From Cupriavidus phytohabitans (GTDB taxonomy: Bacteria > Pseudomonadota > Gammaproteobacteria > Burkholderiales > Burkholderiaceae): a DNA stretch of 64,000 nt. Under the pieces are notes generated by a model, which saw only the letters and a list, made by a program, of their open reading frames with translations, was not told the origin of the DNA and made no database searches. Below, in pieces: positions 17,184-25,253 of the stretch. The stretch lies in contig NZ_AUFE01000003.1 in the NCBI RefSeq assembly GCF_000426345.1, forward strand, positions 175,075-239,074, given 5' to 3'. A program made the position numbers and the translations under genes. The stretch's first letter is position 1, and each line of letters begins with the position of its first letter.

Positions 17184-18108
17184 ATGCACTGGCTGGGCTG
17201 GATCCGCTTTTTCGAGGCTGCCGCACGCCACGAGAGCTTCGTGCGCGCGGCCGAAGAGCTGCACCTGACCCACGGCGCGGTCAGCCGGCAGATTCGCCAG
17301 CTGGAGGACACGCTCGGCGTCGCGCTGTTCGAGCGGCGCAACCGCGGCGTCTTCCTGACCGAGCCGGGGCGCACGCTGTTCGCCGCCGCCTCCCAGTCAA
17401 TGGACATGCTGGCCGGCGCCGCCGCGCGCATCCGCACCCAGCCGCCCGGCCGCGCGCTGGTACTGTCGTGCGAGCCGACCGTGGCGATGCGCTGGCTGAT
17501 CCCGCGCCTGCCGCGCTTTGCCGCGCTTTGCCGCGCGCCACCCCGACATCCCGCTGCACCTGATGGCGGCGGGCGGGCCGATCGATTTCGCGCGCAGCGG
17601 CGCCGACCTGGCGCTGCGGCGCAATGACTTTGCCTTTGAGCCGCGCTGGCACGCGCGCGAGGTGGCGCAGGAATGGGTCGGGCCGGTGTGCCGCCCGCTG
17701 CTGGCGCAGGGCGCTGCCGCCGTCCCGGCGCGGCTGCATACGCGCACCCGGCCCGATGCGTGGCAACGCTGGCTGGCGGCGGCCGGCCCGGCGGCGCAAG
17801 CCGCCAGCTTCGAGGGCGATGCCTGGTACGAGCATTTCTACCTGAGCCTGCAGGCCGCCGCGGCGGGTCTAGGCTGGGCCATGGCTTCGCGCCTGATGGC
17901 CGCCGACGAGATCGCCGACGGACGCCTGGCTGCCCCGTTCGGCTTCACGCCGGACGGATCGGCCTACCATCTGTTGTCGCCGGCGCCGTTCGAGCACGAC
18001 ACGCGCCGGCTCCTGCTGCTGGCGTGGCTGCGCGAAGAGGCGCTGGCTACCCTGGCGGCCCCGCCCGCACCGCCCGTGGCCCCACTGTGGGAGCCGAAGG
18101 GAGCCTGA
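17184..18108 (+). pseudogene. LysR-family regulator (GcvA-like) interrupted by a 10-bp duplication
   Basis: The first frame encodes the HTH (FFEAAARHESFVRAAEELHL, then AVSRQIRQLEDTLGVALFER) and the start of the effector domain, and stops at 17627. The rest continues in another frame to 18108. The break is a tandem duplication of GCCGCGCTTT (17510-17519 and 17520-17529). Removing one unit restores RLPRFAARHPDIPLHL and a 304-aa protein, the normal LysR length. The change is +10, hence a frameshift. Effects: the truncated product keeps DNA-binding but loses most ligand binding. It is divergent from the LysE-type exporter and presumably regulated it. It could also be a sequencing error or a reversible slippage event. 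Confidence 0.85.
17510..17529. repeat. 10-bp tandem duplication disrupting the LysR gene
   Basis: Two exact copies of GCCGCGCTTT followed by a third partial unit GCCGCGC. The duplicated unit causes the frameshift described for the LysR gene. Confidence 0.92.
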
Positions 18109-18143
18109 AAGCGGCGCGGGCGCTACCCCCCGTAAGTCTGTGC

Positions 18144-18171
18144 TCAAGTTCTGCCACAGTTTTGCCGAAGG
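18144..18171 (+). promoter_or_regulatory. Sigma-28 (FliA)-like promoter of ycgR
   Basis: TCAAGTT (18144-18150), 13 bases, then GCCGAAGG (18164-18171), resembling the E. coli FliA promoter TAAAGTTT-N11-GCCGATAA with one extra spacer base. The chemoreceptor gene at 42748 has the same TCAAGTT-N13-GCCG arrangement. It lies 145 bp before the YcgR start. Confidence 0.55.
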
Positions 18172-18315
18172 TGTCGCCATGAGCCTTGCCGGACGCGGGG
18201 GCACGCGCTTAACATGCGGCGCGCGGCCGGCAGGCCGGCAGGCCGACTGGCTGCCGCGCCCCCCACTACCCCACGACCCGGCGGCATCCCGCTATACCAG
18301 ACGTTGCGTGAATCC

Positions 18316-19080
18316 ATGAATCAGCACGAAGCCACCGGGGCCGGCACCGGAACCGATATCGACGCCGCCGCAGCCACGCCGGCGGACGAGCGCTACCGCC
18401 TCACGCACAACTCCCAGATCGGCACCGTGCTGCGCGACCTGTCGTGGCAGAAGTGCATGCTGAGCGTGCGCACCCGCACCGGCCACCAGTTTGTCACCTC
18501 GGTGCTGCATGTCGATCCGGTCAACCGGACCTTCGTGTTCGACTGGTGCAATGCCGACGCCGAGAGGCAGTCGCTGATGACTTCGGAAGAGAATGCGTTC
18601 TCGGGTTTGCTGCGCGGCGTGCCGGTGAACTTCATGGTCGGACAGCCGGCCGCGACCCGCTTCGAGGAAGGCCCGGCCTTTGTCGTCGAATTTCCGGAAA
18701 AGCTCTATCACTTCCAGCGCCGCCGCCATTTCCGCGCGCGCACGCTGGTGACCAAGGGCTACCGCTGCGAGATCCGCCGCGCCGACAATGCGCTGCTGTG
18801 CCTGGACATTGCCGACCTGTCACTGTCCGGTGTCGGGCTGCGCTCCAGGAGCGTCAATGAGGAGCAGTTGCCGGTCGGCACCACCGTGGCCAAGTGCTGC
18901 CTCGATTTCCGTGAACTGGGCAAGGTCGAGCTCGACCTGCAGGTGGTCGGCCACTGGCTGGTCGGCCACGACGATAACGCCATCCACCACTTCGGCTGCG
19001 CCTTTGTCAGTCCGGATGGCCGCATGGAGAATTTCCTGCAACGGCTGGTGTTCGCGCTGGAGCTGGCACACCGGGGCTGA
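18316..19080 (+). CDS. ycgR: Flagellar brake protein YcgR (PilZ, c-di-GMP-binding)
   Basis: A 254-aa cytoplasmic protein with a YcgR N-terminal domain (about residues 25-130) and a PilZ domain (about 131-245). The c-di-GMP-binding RxxxR is Arg136-Arg140 in QRRRHFRAR and the DxSxxG motif is Asp167-Gly172 in IADLSLSGVGL. At high c-di-GMP, YcgR binds the flagellar motor and slows swimming. ATG 18316 gives the usual family length (E. coli 244 aa); an upstream in-frame start at 18214 would add low-complexity sequence. A sigma-28-like promoter at 18144-18171 supports flagellar regulation. Confidence 0.9.
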   Translation: MNQHEATGAGTGTDIDAAAATPADERYRLTHNSQIGTVLRDLSWQKCMLSVRTRTGHQFVTSVLHVDPVNRTFVFDWCNADAERQSLMTSEENAFSGLLRGVPVNFMVGQPAATRFEEGPAFVVEFPEKLYHFQRRRHFRARTLVTKGYRCEIRRADNALLCLDIADLSLSGVGLRSRSVNEEQLPVGTTVAKCCLDFRELGKVELDLQVVGHWLVGHDDNAIHHFGCAFVSPDGRMENFLQRLVFALELAHRG

Positions 19081-19141
19081 AGCGTCCCGGCCCGGGCGCG
19101 GCCGGTGCCCGGGCCATGCTCAGCTAGGCGCCGCCGCGCGC

Positions 19142-19990
19142 CTAGGAGCCGATCAGCCGGCCGATGGCCGCGGCGGCTTCGCGCATGGGCGGCAGCAGCC
19201 GCGTGACCATATCGCTTTCCGACACGCGCGCGGCGCGCACGCTCACGCTCAGGCCGGCCAGCACGATGCCCGAGGCCGAGCGCACCGGCACGGACATCGC
19301 GCGCAGGCCCGGCTCCAGCTCCTCATCAACGATCACGTAGTCGACTTCGCGGGCCCGCGCGAAGCATGCCTCCAGCTCCTGCCGCGACACCTTGGTCTGC
19401 AGCGTGCGCGGACGCAGCTCGGCATGCTCGAAGAAGCCGTCGAGCACCGTGGCCGGCTGGTGCGCCAGCAGCAGCCGGCCGTTGGAGGTGCAGTAGGCCG
19501 GCAGGCGGCTGCCCATGCCCAGCGAGTAGTTCAGCACGCGCTGCACTTCGGAACGGACGAGATACAGGATGTCGGTGCCGTCGAGGATGGCGAGCGCGCA
19601 GGTCTCGTGGATGCGCGCGCTCAGGTTGTCCAGGATCGGCTGCGCCAGCGACACCAGCGAGGTCGAGGAAAAATACGCATGCCCGAGGTGCAGCACGCGC
19701 GGGCGCAGCGCGAACTGGCCGTCCTGCTGGCTGACATAGCCGAGCTGTTCCAGCGTATAGAGGCAGCGCCGCACCGAGGCGCGCGACAGCTGCGTGCGCT
19801 GCGCCACCTGCGAGATGGTCAGCGGGCGCTTGCGTTCCGAGAAGGCCTCCAGCACGGTCAGCCCGCGCGCCAGCGACAGCATGAAATTGGGATCGCCGGC
19901 AAAGCTGCTCAGCAAATCGGCGTGCGGCCGGGCGACGCGGACGGTGTCGGCCTGTGCATGACCGAGACCGATGGGGCGGAGGACTTCCAT
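19142..19990 (-). CDS. IclR-family regulator (PcaR/PobR-like)
   Basis: A 282-aa regulator. The HTH is about residues 36-90 (SLARGLTVLEAFSERKRPL, then ISQVAQRTQLSRASVRRCLY), and the effector domain covers about 105-275. The short signature MLSLARGLTVLEAF and the ending resemble regulators of the beta-ketoadipate pathway (PcaR/PcaU/CatR). No such catabolic genes are adjacent, so its targets are unknown. ATG 19990 gives a protein of normal length; the frame stays open upstream for some 80 codons without a clear start and is not likely translated. The Shine-Dalgarno is weak. Confidence 0.85.
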   Translation of the reverse strand: MEVLRPIGLGHAQADTVRVARPHADLLSSFAGDPNFMLSLARGLTVLEAFSERKRPLTISQVAQRTQLSRASVRRCLYTLEQLGYVSQQDGQFALRPRVLHLGHAYFSSTSLVSLAQPILDNLSARIHETCALAILDGTDILYLVRSEVQRVLNYSLGMGSRLPAYCTSNGRLLLAHQPATVLDGFFEHAELRPRTLQTKVSRQELEACFARAREVDYVIVDEELEPGLRAMSVPVRSASGIVLAGLSVSVRAARVSESDMVTRLLPPMREAAAAIGRLIGS

Positions 19991-20351
19991 TGGGCTGTGC
20001 TTGTCCGGGTTCGTTGTTCGATAATCGCGCAATCTTAAACCGGCTTGGCGCAACGGGCCAGCATTGCGTGCATCCACGTGTGTCCCGGTGGGCACGATGC
20101 TCGCTTTGTGATCGAGGCCATACCCTGGATCGCGCACTGCTTGCCGCCTGCGTACCCGCTCCGCCAACTTGAACAACGCCACGCGGGCCAGCCCCCAGCC
20201 CACGCCGAACGCGGCGCTGCCCAGCACGGAAATCGATCTGCATGGAGACCTCCGCGAATGCGGCCGGCAGCGCGGCCCGAAAGGGATGATAGGAGGGTGG
20301 GCGGGGTATCACGCACTCGCGGTCGTTATCCGGCGCGCGGCGACCGCACAT
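19991..20351. other. 361-bp region without a recognisable gene
   Basis: Between the IclR start and the terminator at 20352. Frames are open on the minus strand, one continuous with IclR, but none has a good start or family-like sequence. It probably holds the IclR promoter; no clear operator was seen. Confidence 0.5.
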
Positions 20352-20380
20352 AAAAAAGTCGCCGCTGGGGTAGCGGCGAC
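20352..20380 (-). terminator. Intrinsic terminator downstream of the patatin gene
   Basis: Read on the minus strand: GTCGCCGCT, loop ACCCC, AGCGGCGAC, then TTTTTT (20357-20352). A 9-bp perfect stem with a six-base T tract makes it one of the strongest terminator candidates here. It lies 121 bp beyond the patatin stop and ends the candidate small RNA at 20352-20420. Confidence 0.85.
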
Positions 20381-20420
20381 CGGGGAAGGGTCTGTCAATC
20401 AAGAGGGGGTCTTGCTGACA
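20352..20420 (-). ncRNA. Candidate small RNA with two C-loop hairpins
   Basis: On the minus strand a TATACT hexamer (20431-20426) in a 44-bp AT-rich patch would start transcription at about 20420. The transcript would fold into TGTCA-g-CAAGA/TCTTG-at-TGACA with loop CCCCC (20397-20420), an unpaired CCCTTCCCC linker, then the terminator hairpin with loop ACCCC and a U tract. Total about 69 nt. C-rich loops are anti-Shine-Dalgarno features of several proteobacterial sRNAs. It may also be processed from the patatin 3' UTR. No good -35 was found. Function is not known. Confidence 0.5.
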
Positions 20421-20501
20421 GGAAAAGTATAGACATTTGAATTAAGACATTACATACAACTTTGGTGGGGTACTCACGCATCACTTATTGCCTCCCGCGC
20501 C

Positions 20502-22835
20502 TCAGAACGGCTTGCCGAGGTAGAGGTAGAAGCTGTATGTCCCCGCCGCGGCTCTGCCATACGCGAAATAGAGCGGGCCCAGCGGGCTGTCCAGCGCCAG
20601 GAACAGCGATCCTGACTTGAGCAGCCCGGTCGGGCTGCCCGGCACGAGCGGCGCGCCCATGCGTCCCGCCTCCAGCGAGAAGCCGGCGTAGATCCCCTGC
20701 AGCAGCGTCTGCCGCGCCAGCTTGTTGTAGTAGACCAGCCGCGCAAACTGCAGGTTGCCGCCCAGCAGCTGGCCGGTCGCATAGCCGGATTGCTGCAGGA
20801 AGCCGCCCCACTGGAACAGGTCGTAGCGCGGCAGCGGGTTGCCGACATTGGTGCCGGCCTTGAACCCGAGCGAGACGGTATGGTTGCCGAACGAATGCGC
20901 ATAGGTTCCTTCGGCCTGCGCCTTGACATAGGAATCGTCGGCACCGAGCCCCGGTTGCGAGGCATAGACGCGCAGCGAGGCCGCATAGCCGAAGCGCGGG
21001 AAGTCGACGCTGTCGAGCTGGTCGAAGAAGAGCCGGCCGGTAATGGCGCCGCGCTTGATCCTGCCGGGGCCCGGCGACAGCGCCTCCGGGCCGGTGCTCA
21101 GCGTGGCGTCCAGCGTGCCGGTCTGCACGCCCAGACGCAGCTCGCCGTACTTGGTGAACTGGCTGCCCACGTCCAGCGCGACGTCGAAGCGGCGCAGGTC
21201 ATAGGTGGCCAGGCGGGTGCTGCCCTGGAACACGTTGACCGGCCGCCGCTCCAGCTCGATGCGCGGGGCGATGAAGAAATACTGGCGCGTGTTCAGCGGC
21301 TGGTAGAACTCGCTCATCAGCGACGTGGTCTGGCCCACCTGCGCATCGGTACGCCACTCGGCGCCAAGCGAGTTCAGCCAGGTGCGCCGGTAGCTGCCGA
21401 CCAGGTTGAAGAAGGCATCGCCGCGGAAGTCCGAACTGAGCCCGAGGCCGAAGCGCAGGTAGTCGGGCCCGTACGATTTCTCGACCGCATTGACCACCAG
21501 GATGCGCTTGCCCGGCTCTTCCATGATGCCGTAGTTGACGTGCTCGAAGTCGCCGGTGCCGAACAGCCGCCGCATGTCCTGGTCGAGCGTGGCCTGGTCG
21601 AGCGGCTCGCCGGGCTTGGTCTCCATCACGGCCGTGGCTACCTCGGGGTTGACGCGGTGCAGCGGCGCCAGCTCGATCGCATCGACCGGGCGCGTGTCCG
21701 GTGGCGGCACTGCCTGCTGCACGGCGCGCAGCTGCGCGTACTGCGCCGGCGGCAGAGCCAGCGGTGCGAGGCGTTCGGCCACCTTGCGCGTCGCGGCTTC
21801 GCCAATGGGGATGGTGGCGGTCAGGTGGTCGAAGTCGGTCGCGGAAAAATCGCCGAGCGCCGGCTCGATCAGCACGTCGGCGGGAGCCAGCGAGGCCAGC
21901 GAAGCGCGCACGTTCTGCTCGGTCAGGATGTTGAGCATCTGGCCCGTCACGCCGATGATGGAGGTCAGCTCCTCGCGCTTCATCAGCGGCGTGCCGAGGT
22001 TGACGGCGATGATGACATCGGCGCCCATCGCGCGCGCCACGCCGACCGGCAGGTTGTCGGTGAGTCCGCCGTCGACCAGTAGCCGGCCCTGGTATTCCGC
22101 CGGCGCCACCGCGCCCGGCACCGACATGCTGGCGCGCATCACGTTGGCCAGCTCGCCGGCGTTGAACACCACTGGCGTGCCGGAGACCAGGTCGGTGGCG
22201 ACGGCGCGGTAGGGGATCGGCAGCTTGTCGAAGTCGCGGTAGCCGGGCGTGCGCGCCAGCTGGCGCAGCACCGTTTCCAGCTGCACCCCCGAGACCGCGC
22301 CCTTGGGCAGCATCAGCCCGCTCGACTGCACGCCGATTTCCGGCGTGAACAGGTTGGTGAAGTCGTCCTGCTTGCGGCGGATGGTCAGGTCCTGGCGCGG
22401 CGGACGTTCCTTGAACAGCTTGTCGGTGCTCAGGCCGCCGACCAGCCGCTCCATCTCGGCGGGCGACATGCCGGTGGCATAGGCGCCGCCGACCAGCGAG
22501 CCCATGCTGGTGCCTGCGATGCAGTCCACCGGCACGCGCAGTTCCTCCAGCACCTTGAGCACGCCGATATGCGCGGCGCCGCGCGCCCCGCCGCCGGACA
22601 ACACCAGGCAGATGCGCGGGCGTGTGCCGCGCGCTGGCGCGGCGGTGGCGGCCGGCGTGCCGATCACGGCCGGCGCCGCAGGGGCCAGGGGGGAGATCGC
22701 TGGCCCCGGCATGTCCGGCGCGCTCGATGCGGTCGCTGCCTCCGGCGCGGCCCGGGCGCCCACGGCAAGGCACGCCGCCAGCGCAAGCGCTGCCAGCCGC
22801 AGGATCCGCAACCCGTGGGGTGTGGCTGCCTTCAT
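20502..22835 (-). CDS. Patatin-like phospholipase with outer-membrane barrel (PlpD-type, type Vd autotransporter)
   Basis: A 777-aa exported protein. After a signal peptide and a Pro/Ala-rich linker (to about 70) comes the patatin domain with the oxyanion motif LVLSGGGARGAAH (about 78-89), nucleophile Ser110 in GTSMG and catalytic Asp in VDGGLTDNLPVG. A POTRA-like region follows (about 395-460) and a C-terminal 16-strand type barrel ending YLYLGKPF, whose terminal Phe fits BAM recognition. The layout matches PlpD of Pseudomonas (lipase passenger, POTRA, BamA-like barrel). It should be a surface or secreted phospholipase. A strong terminator lies 121 bp downstream. Confidence 0.93.
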   Translation of the reverse strand: MKAATPHGLRILRLAALALAACLAVGARAAPEAATASSAPDMPGPAISPLAPAAPAVIGTPAATAAPARGTRPRICLVLSGGGARGAAHIGVLKVLEELRVPVDCIAGTSMGSLVGGAYATGMSPAEMERLVGGLSTDKLFKERPPRQDLTIRRKQDDFTNLFTPEIGVQSSGLMLPKGAVSGVQLETVLRQLARTPGYRDFDKLPIPYRAVATDLVSGTPVVFNAGELANVMRASMSVPGAVAPAEYQGRLLVDGGLTDNLPVGVARAMGADVIIAVNLGTPLMKREELTSIIGVTGQMLNILTEQNVRASLASLAPADVLIEPALGDFSATDFDHLTATIPIGEAATRKVAERLAPLALPPAQYAQLRAVQQAVPPPDTRPVDAIELAPLHRVNPEVATAVMETKPGEPLDQATLDQDMRRLFGTGDFEHVNYGIMEEPGKRILVVNAVEKSYGPDYLRFGLGLSSDFRGDAFFNLVGSYRRTWLNSLGAEWRTDAQVGQTTSLMSEFYQPLNTRQYFFIAPRIELERRPVNVFQGSTRLATYDLRRFDVALDVGSQFTKYGELRLGVQTGTLDATLSTGPEALSPGPGRIKRGAITGRLFFDQLDSVDFPRFGYAASLRVYASQPGLGADDSYVKAQAEGTYAHSFGNHTVSLGFKAGTNVGNPLPRYDLFQWGGFLQQSGYATGQLLGGNLQFARLVYYNKLARQTLLQGIYAGFSLEAGRMGAPLVPGSPTGLLKSGSLFLALDSPLGPLYFAYGRAAAGTYSFYLYLGKPF

Positions 22836-23078
22836 GTCGTCGTCCGTTCAGCAGGCAGCCGCAATGCGGCGCCGGTTGCCCGGTCTGTGCGCGGCCGGGA
22901 TGGGCGTCGGCTTATCTTCGGGCAAAAACGCGGCGCGCGGGCCGCCCGGCGCCCGTGCCGCAAAACAATTCATCATGCCGCTCGGAAGCGTGCAGATCGG
23001 CATCTGCGGCCGGCAGCGCGCTGCGCAAGCTCCCTGCAATGACTAAGATGAACGCAGGCCAAGGCGGGTGGGGAATGC

Positions 23079-23315
23079 ATGTACGGTTATTTCTTTTGCC
23101 AGACCGCGGCGGGGCAACTGACGCTGATTCCCCGCCAGAAGGACTGGATGCTGATGCTGGGCAATGGCGTGATGGGACGGTACCCGAGTGCCCAGGCAGC
23201 GGTGGATGCCCTGCACGACGGCGCGATCTGCGTGCAGGGCCGGCGTATCGACGCGATCGCGCTGGGCGTGCCGCCACGCGCGCACGACTGGCTCTACCAT
23301 GTACTGAGCCGCTGA
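23079..23315 (+). CDS. Hypothetical protein, 78 aa
   Basis: A small protein starting MYGYFFCQTAAGQLTLIPRQ, with WMLMLGNGVMGRYPSAQAAV in the middle and ending DWLYHVLSR. It has no membrane helix or signal. The GGGTGGGGAA stretch directly before ATG 23079 is a purine-rich ribosome binding site. It is followed 75 bp later by another small gene in the same direction. The shape (short beta-rich domain with a GRYPSAQAAVDALHDG helix) hints at a compact alpha/beta fold, but I recognise no family. Codon use is like the neighbours, so I regard it as real. Confidence 0.62.
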   Translation: MYGYFFCQTAAGQLTLIPRQKDWMLMLGNGVMGRYPSAQAAVDALHDGAICVQGRRIDAIALGVPPRAHDWLYHVLSR

Positions 23316-23390
23316 AGCCGCCAGCGGCGCACCCGGCGGGCGGCATGGAACCGCACGGACCGCACGGACCGCGAAGAAGGGGGAATCGCC

Positions 23391-23717
23391 ATGACCGTAC
23401 TGGTGGAGTGGACCCGCGAACATACCTGCCGGCTGTTCCCGATGTCGGCCGAATACCATCGCGCCGGGGGTAGCGAGGTGCAGGTGAGCTGGCAGGCAGA
23501 GCCGCCCGGCTCGCCGGGCCGCTGCCGCGTCAGTGCGTCGCTCGCGTTCGACCAGGACGTGATCGATGCCGTCTACCTGGCCGATCCGCCCGAGCTGGCC
23601 CGCATCGGTGCGCGGCTGGCCGACCTGGTGGCGCGCTGGCTTGCCGATGACGATATGGCCTGCCTGTCCGGCACGGCGCTGGTGATCCCGGTCGGCAACG
23701 TGCTGCTGAGCCACTGA
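23391..23717 (+). CDS. Hypothetical protein, 108 aa
   Basis: Starts MTVLVEWTREHTCRLFPMSA and contains a run of beta-strand-like sequence up to about residue 50, then helices (DPPELARIGARLADLVARWL) and an ending IPVGNVLLSH. No known motif, signal peptide or membrane helix. The GAAGAAGGGGGA segment just upstream of ATG 23391 is a plausible ribosome binding site. It is codirectional with the 78-aa gene (75-bp gap) and the OXLD1-like gene (99-bp gap). Family not recognised. Confidence 0.62.
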   Translation: MTVLVEWTREHTCRLFPMSAEYHRAGGSEVQVSWQAEPPGSPGRCRVSASLAFDQDVIDAVYLADPPELARIGARLADLVARWLADDDMACLSGTALVIPVGNVLLSH

Positions 23718-23816
23718 GGGCCACTGCTGCGGCGCTGCCGCGGCGGCGGGGCGGCGGCGTGGTTGGCGCCGGCGGCATATACTGGCGGCTGATCCGCCAA
23801 ATCCGCCCGCAGCGGC

Positions 23817-24029
23817 GTGCAGTCCGTGCCCCAAGCGTCTCCCGTCAACCCCGTCGATGACCCGCGCCCCGTACCACCCGAGCGGCCCGGCGACGACGAA
23901 TGCTGCGGCTCCGGCTGCGATCCCTGCATCTTCGATTACTACTACCAGGAACTGGACCGCTACCGCGAGGAACTGCGCGCGTGGGAAGCGCGCCAGGCCG
24001 CGCGGCACGCGGAGGATCCGGCCAATTGA
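23817..24029 (+). CDS. Oxidoreductase-like domain protein (OXLD1-like), 70 aa
   Basis: After a Pro-rich N terminus the segment DDECCGSGCDPCIFDYYYQE (about residues 26-45) is the hallmark of the small oxidoreductase-like domain: a Cys cluster followed by aromatic residues and a helix (RYREELRAWEARQ). Eukaryotic homologues are mitochondrial OXLD1 proteins; biochemical function is not established. The start is GTG 23817, as there is no in-frame ATG between an upstream stop and the motif. Its stop overlaps the TTG start of the sirtuin gene by four bases (TTGA), so the two are probably translationally coupled. Confidence 0.8.
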   Translation: MQSVPQASPVNPVDDPRPVPPERPGDDECCGSGCDPCIFDYYYQELDRYREELRAWEARQAARHAEDPAN

Positions 24030-24853
24030 ACGCGTTGCTCGACTTCGTTCGGCGCCATCCGCGCCTGTTCGTGCTGACCGGCGCCGGCATCAGCACGGAT
24101 TCCGGGATCCCCGGCTATCGCGACGCGCGTGGCCAGTGGCAGCGTTCGCAGCCGATCACGCTGCAGGCCTTTCTCGGCTCGCACGCCGGGCGCCAGCGCT
24201 ATTGGGCGCGCAGCATGCTGGGCTGGCCGGTGGCGTGGCAGGCGCGGCCCAACGGCGCCCATCAGGCGCTGGTCCGGCTGGGCGAGCAGGGCCGCCTGGG
24301 AGCGCTGGTCACGCAGAATGTCGACGGCCTGCACCAGCGCGCCGGCAGCCGCGACGTGATCGAGCTGCACGGCAGCCTGGGCAGCGCCATCTGTCTGGAC
24401 TGCGGCGCGCGCCATGACCGCGCCGGCCTGCAGGACTGGCTGCTGGACCGGAACGCCGCGTTGCGCGACGTGATCGCCGAGCCGGCCGCCGATGGCGACG
24501 TGCATTTCGAATCGCCGCTGTTCGCGCAGTTCCGCGTGCCCGAGTGCGGACGCTGCGGCGGCATCCTCAAGCCGGACGTGGTCTTCTTCGGCGAGTCGGT
24601 GCCGCGCGTGCGCGTCGATGCCGCGCGTGCGGCGCTGGAGGCCGCCGACGCGATGCTGGTGGTGGGCTCGTCGCTGATGGTCTACTCGGGCTACCGATTC
24701 TGCGTCTGGGCCGGACAGATGGGCAAGCCGGTGGCGGCGCTCAACCTCGGCACCACGCGCGCGGACGGCATGCTGGCGCTGAAGGTCGAAGCCGGCTGCG
24801 CGCCGGCGCTGCAGGCGCTGGTGGCGCAGCTCGATGCAGGCGCCGCAGATTGA
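24026..24853 (+). CDS. NAD-dependent protein deacylase, sirtuin (SIRT4/class II-like)
   Basis: A 275-aa Sir2 protein that deacylates lysine using NAD+. Motifs: GAGISTDSGIPGYRD (19-33), TQNVDGLHQRAGS (96-108), catalytic His115 in ELHGS, zinc ligands Cys123, Cys126, Cys174 and Cys177, and KPDVVFFGE. The spacing and the GIPGYRD form resemble class II sirtuins such as SIRT4. TTG 24026 is chosen as start: GGAGGA (24011-24016) lies nine bases before it and the family N terminus begins right there; no ATG gives a sensible N terminus. Coupled to the OXLD1-like gene by a TTGA overlap. Confidence 0.9.
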   Translation: MNALLDFVRRHPRLFVLTGAGISTDSGIPGYRDARGQWQRSQPITLQAFLGSHAGRQRYWARSMLGWPVAWQARPNGAHQALVRLGEQGRLGALVTQNVDGLHQRAGSRDVIELHGSLGSAICLDCGARHDRAGLQDWLLDRNAALRDVIAEPAADGDVHFESPLFAQFRVPECGRCGGILKPDVVFFGESVPRVRVDAARAALEAADAMLVVGSSLMVYSGYRFCVWAGQMGKPVAALNLGTTRADGMLALKVEAGCAPALQALVAQLDAGAAD

Positions 24854-25253
24854 GCGGTGGCCAGATCATGGATGCCGCCGTTGACGCGGCCGCCACACAG
24901 GCATAGCATCGGCAGACTTCGCATCAAATTCCCGATTTCGTCATGACCGCAGACCGCCATCGCCCCGTCAACGCCGCACCGCCGTGCGACGCGTTGCCGT
25001 GCGTGCGTCGTCAGCCTGCGTTCGTCTCTGTCGCACCGCCGCCGTTCTCCGGCGGCGCGCATCCGCCCCCGCCGCCACGCGGCTGACGGGCGCGCATCGC
25101 GGCCCGAATCGCAGCACTCTCGTCCCCGGTTTTCACGCCTGCGCGTGCCTGACGGCACGGTAGCCGCGCGCCTGTGCGCCGCTGCCGGCCGCCGTGGGTT
25201 GTTGGGCGCGCCTGCGCGCCGGGGTCTGCCATGCTTTCGACAGATGACATTCC
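24854..25253 (+). other. 400-bp region without a recognisable gene
   Basis: It contains a 47-codon open frame (ATG 24943 to TGA 25084) coding a Pro-rich peptide with no Shine-Dalgarno and no similarity I can see, so I do not call it a gene. Otherwise GC-rich sequence; no clear promoter or repeat was found. Confidence 0.5.

Noticed and set aside
17184..17627. A complete short regulator of 147 aa
   Set aside because: The sequence past the HTH turns into out-of-frame residues after the 10-bp duplication, and the rest of the effector domain is found in the other frame; it is a broken gene rather than a short one.
20035..20316. A 93-codon minus-strand frame upstream of IclR
   Set aside because: Trp/Arg/Pro-rich composition without a ribosome binding site or family pattern; overlaps another open frame continuous with IclR. 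Neither is convincing.
24943..25086. Pro-rich 47-aa open frame
   Set aside because: No Shine-Dalgarno, no similarity I recognise, low complexity. It may be chance.
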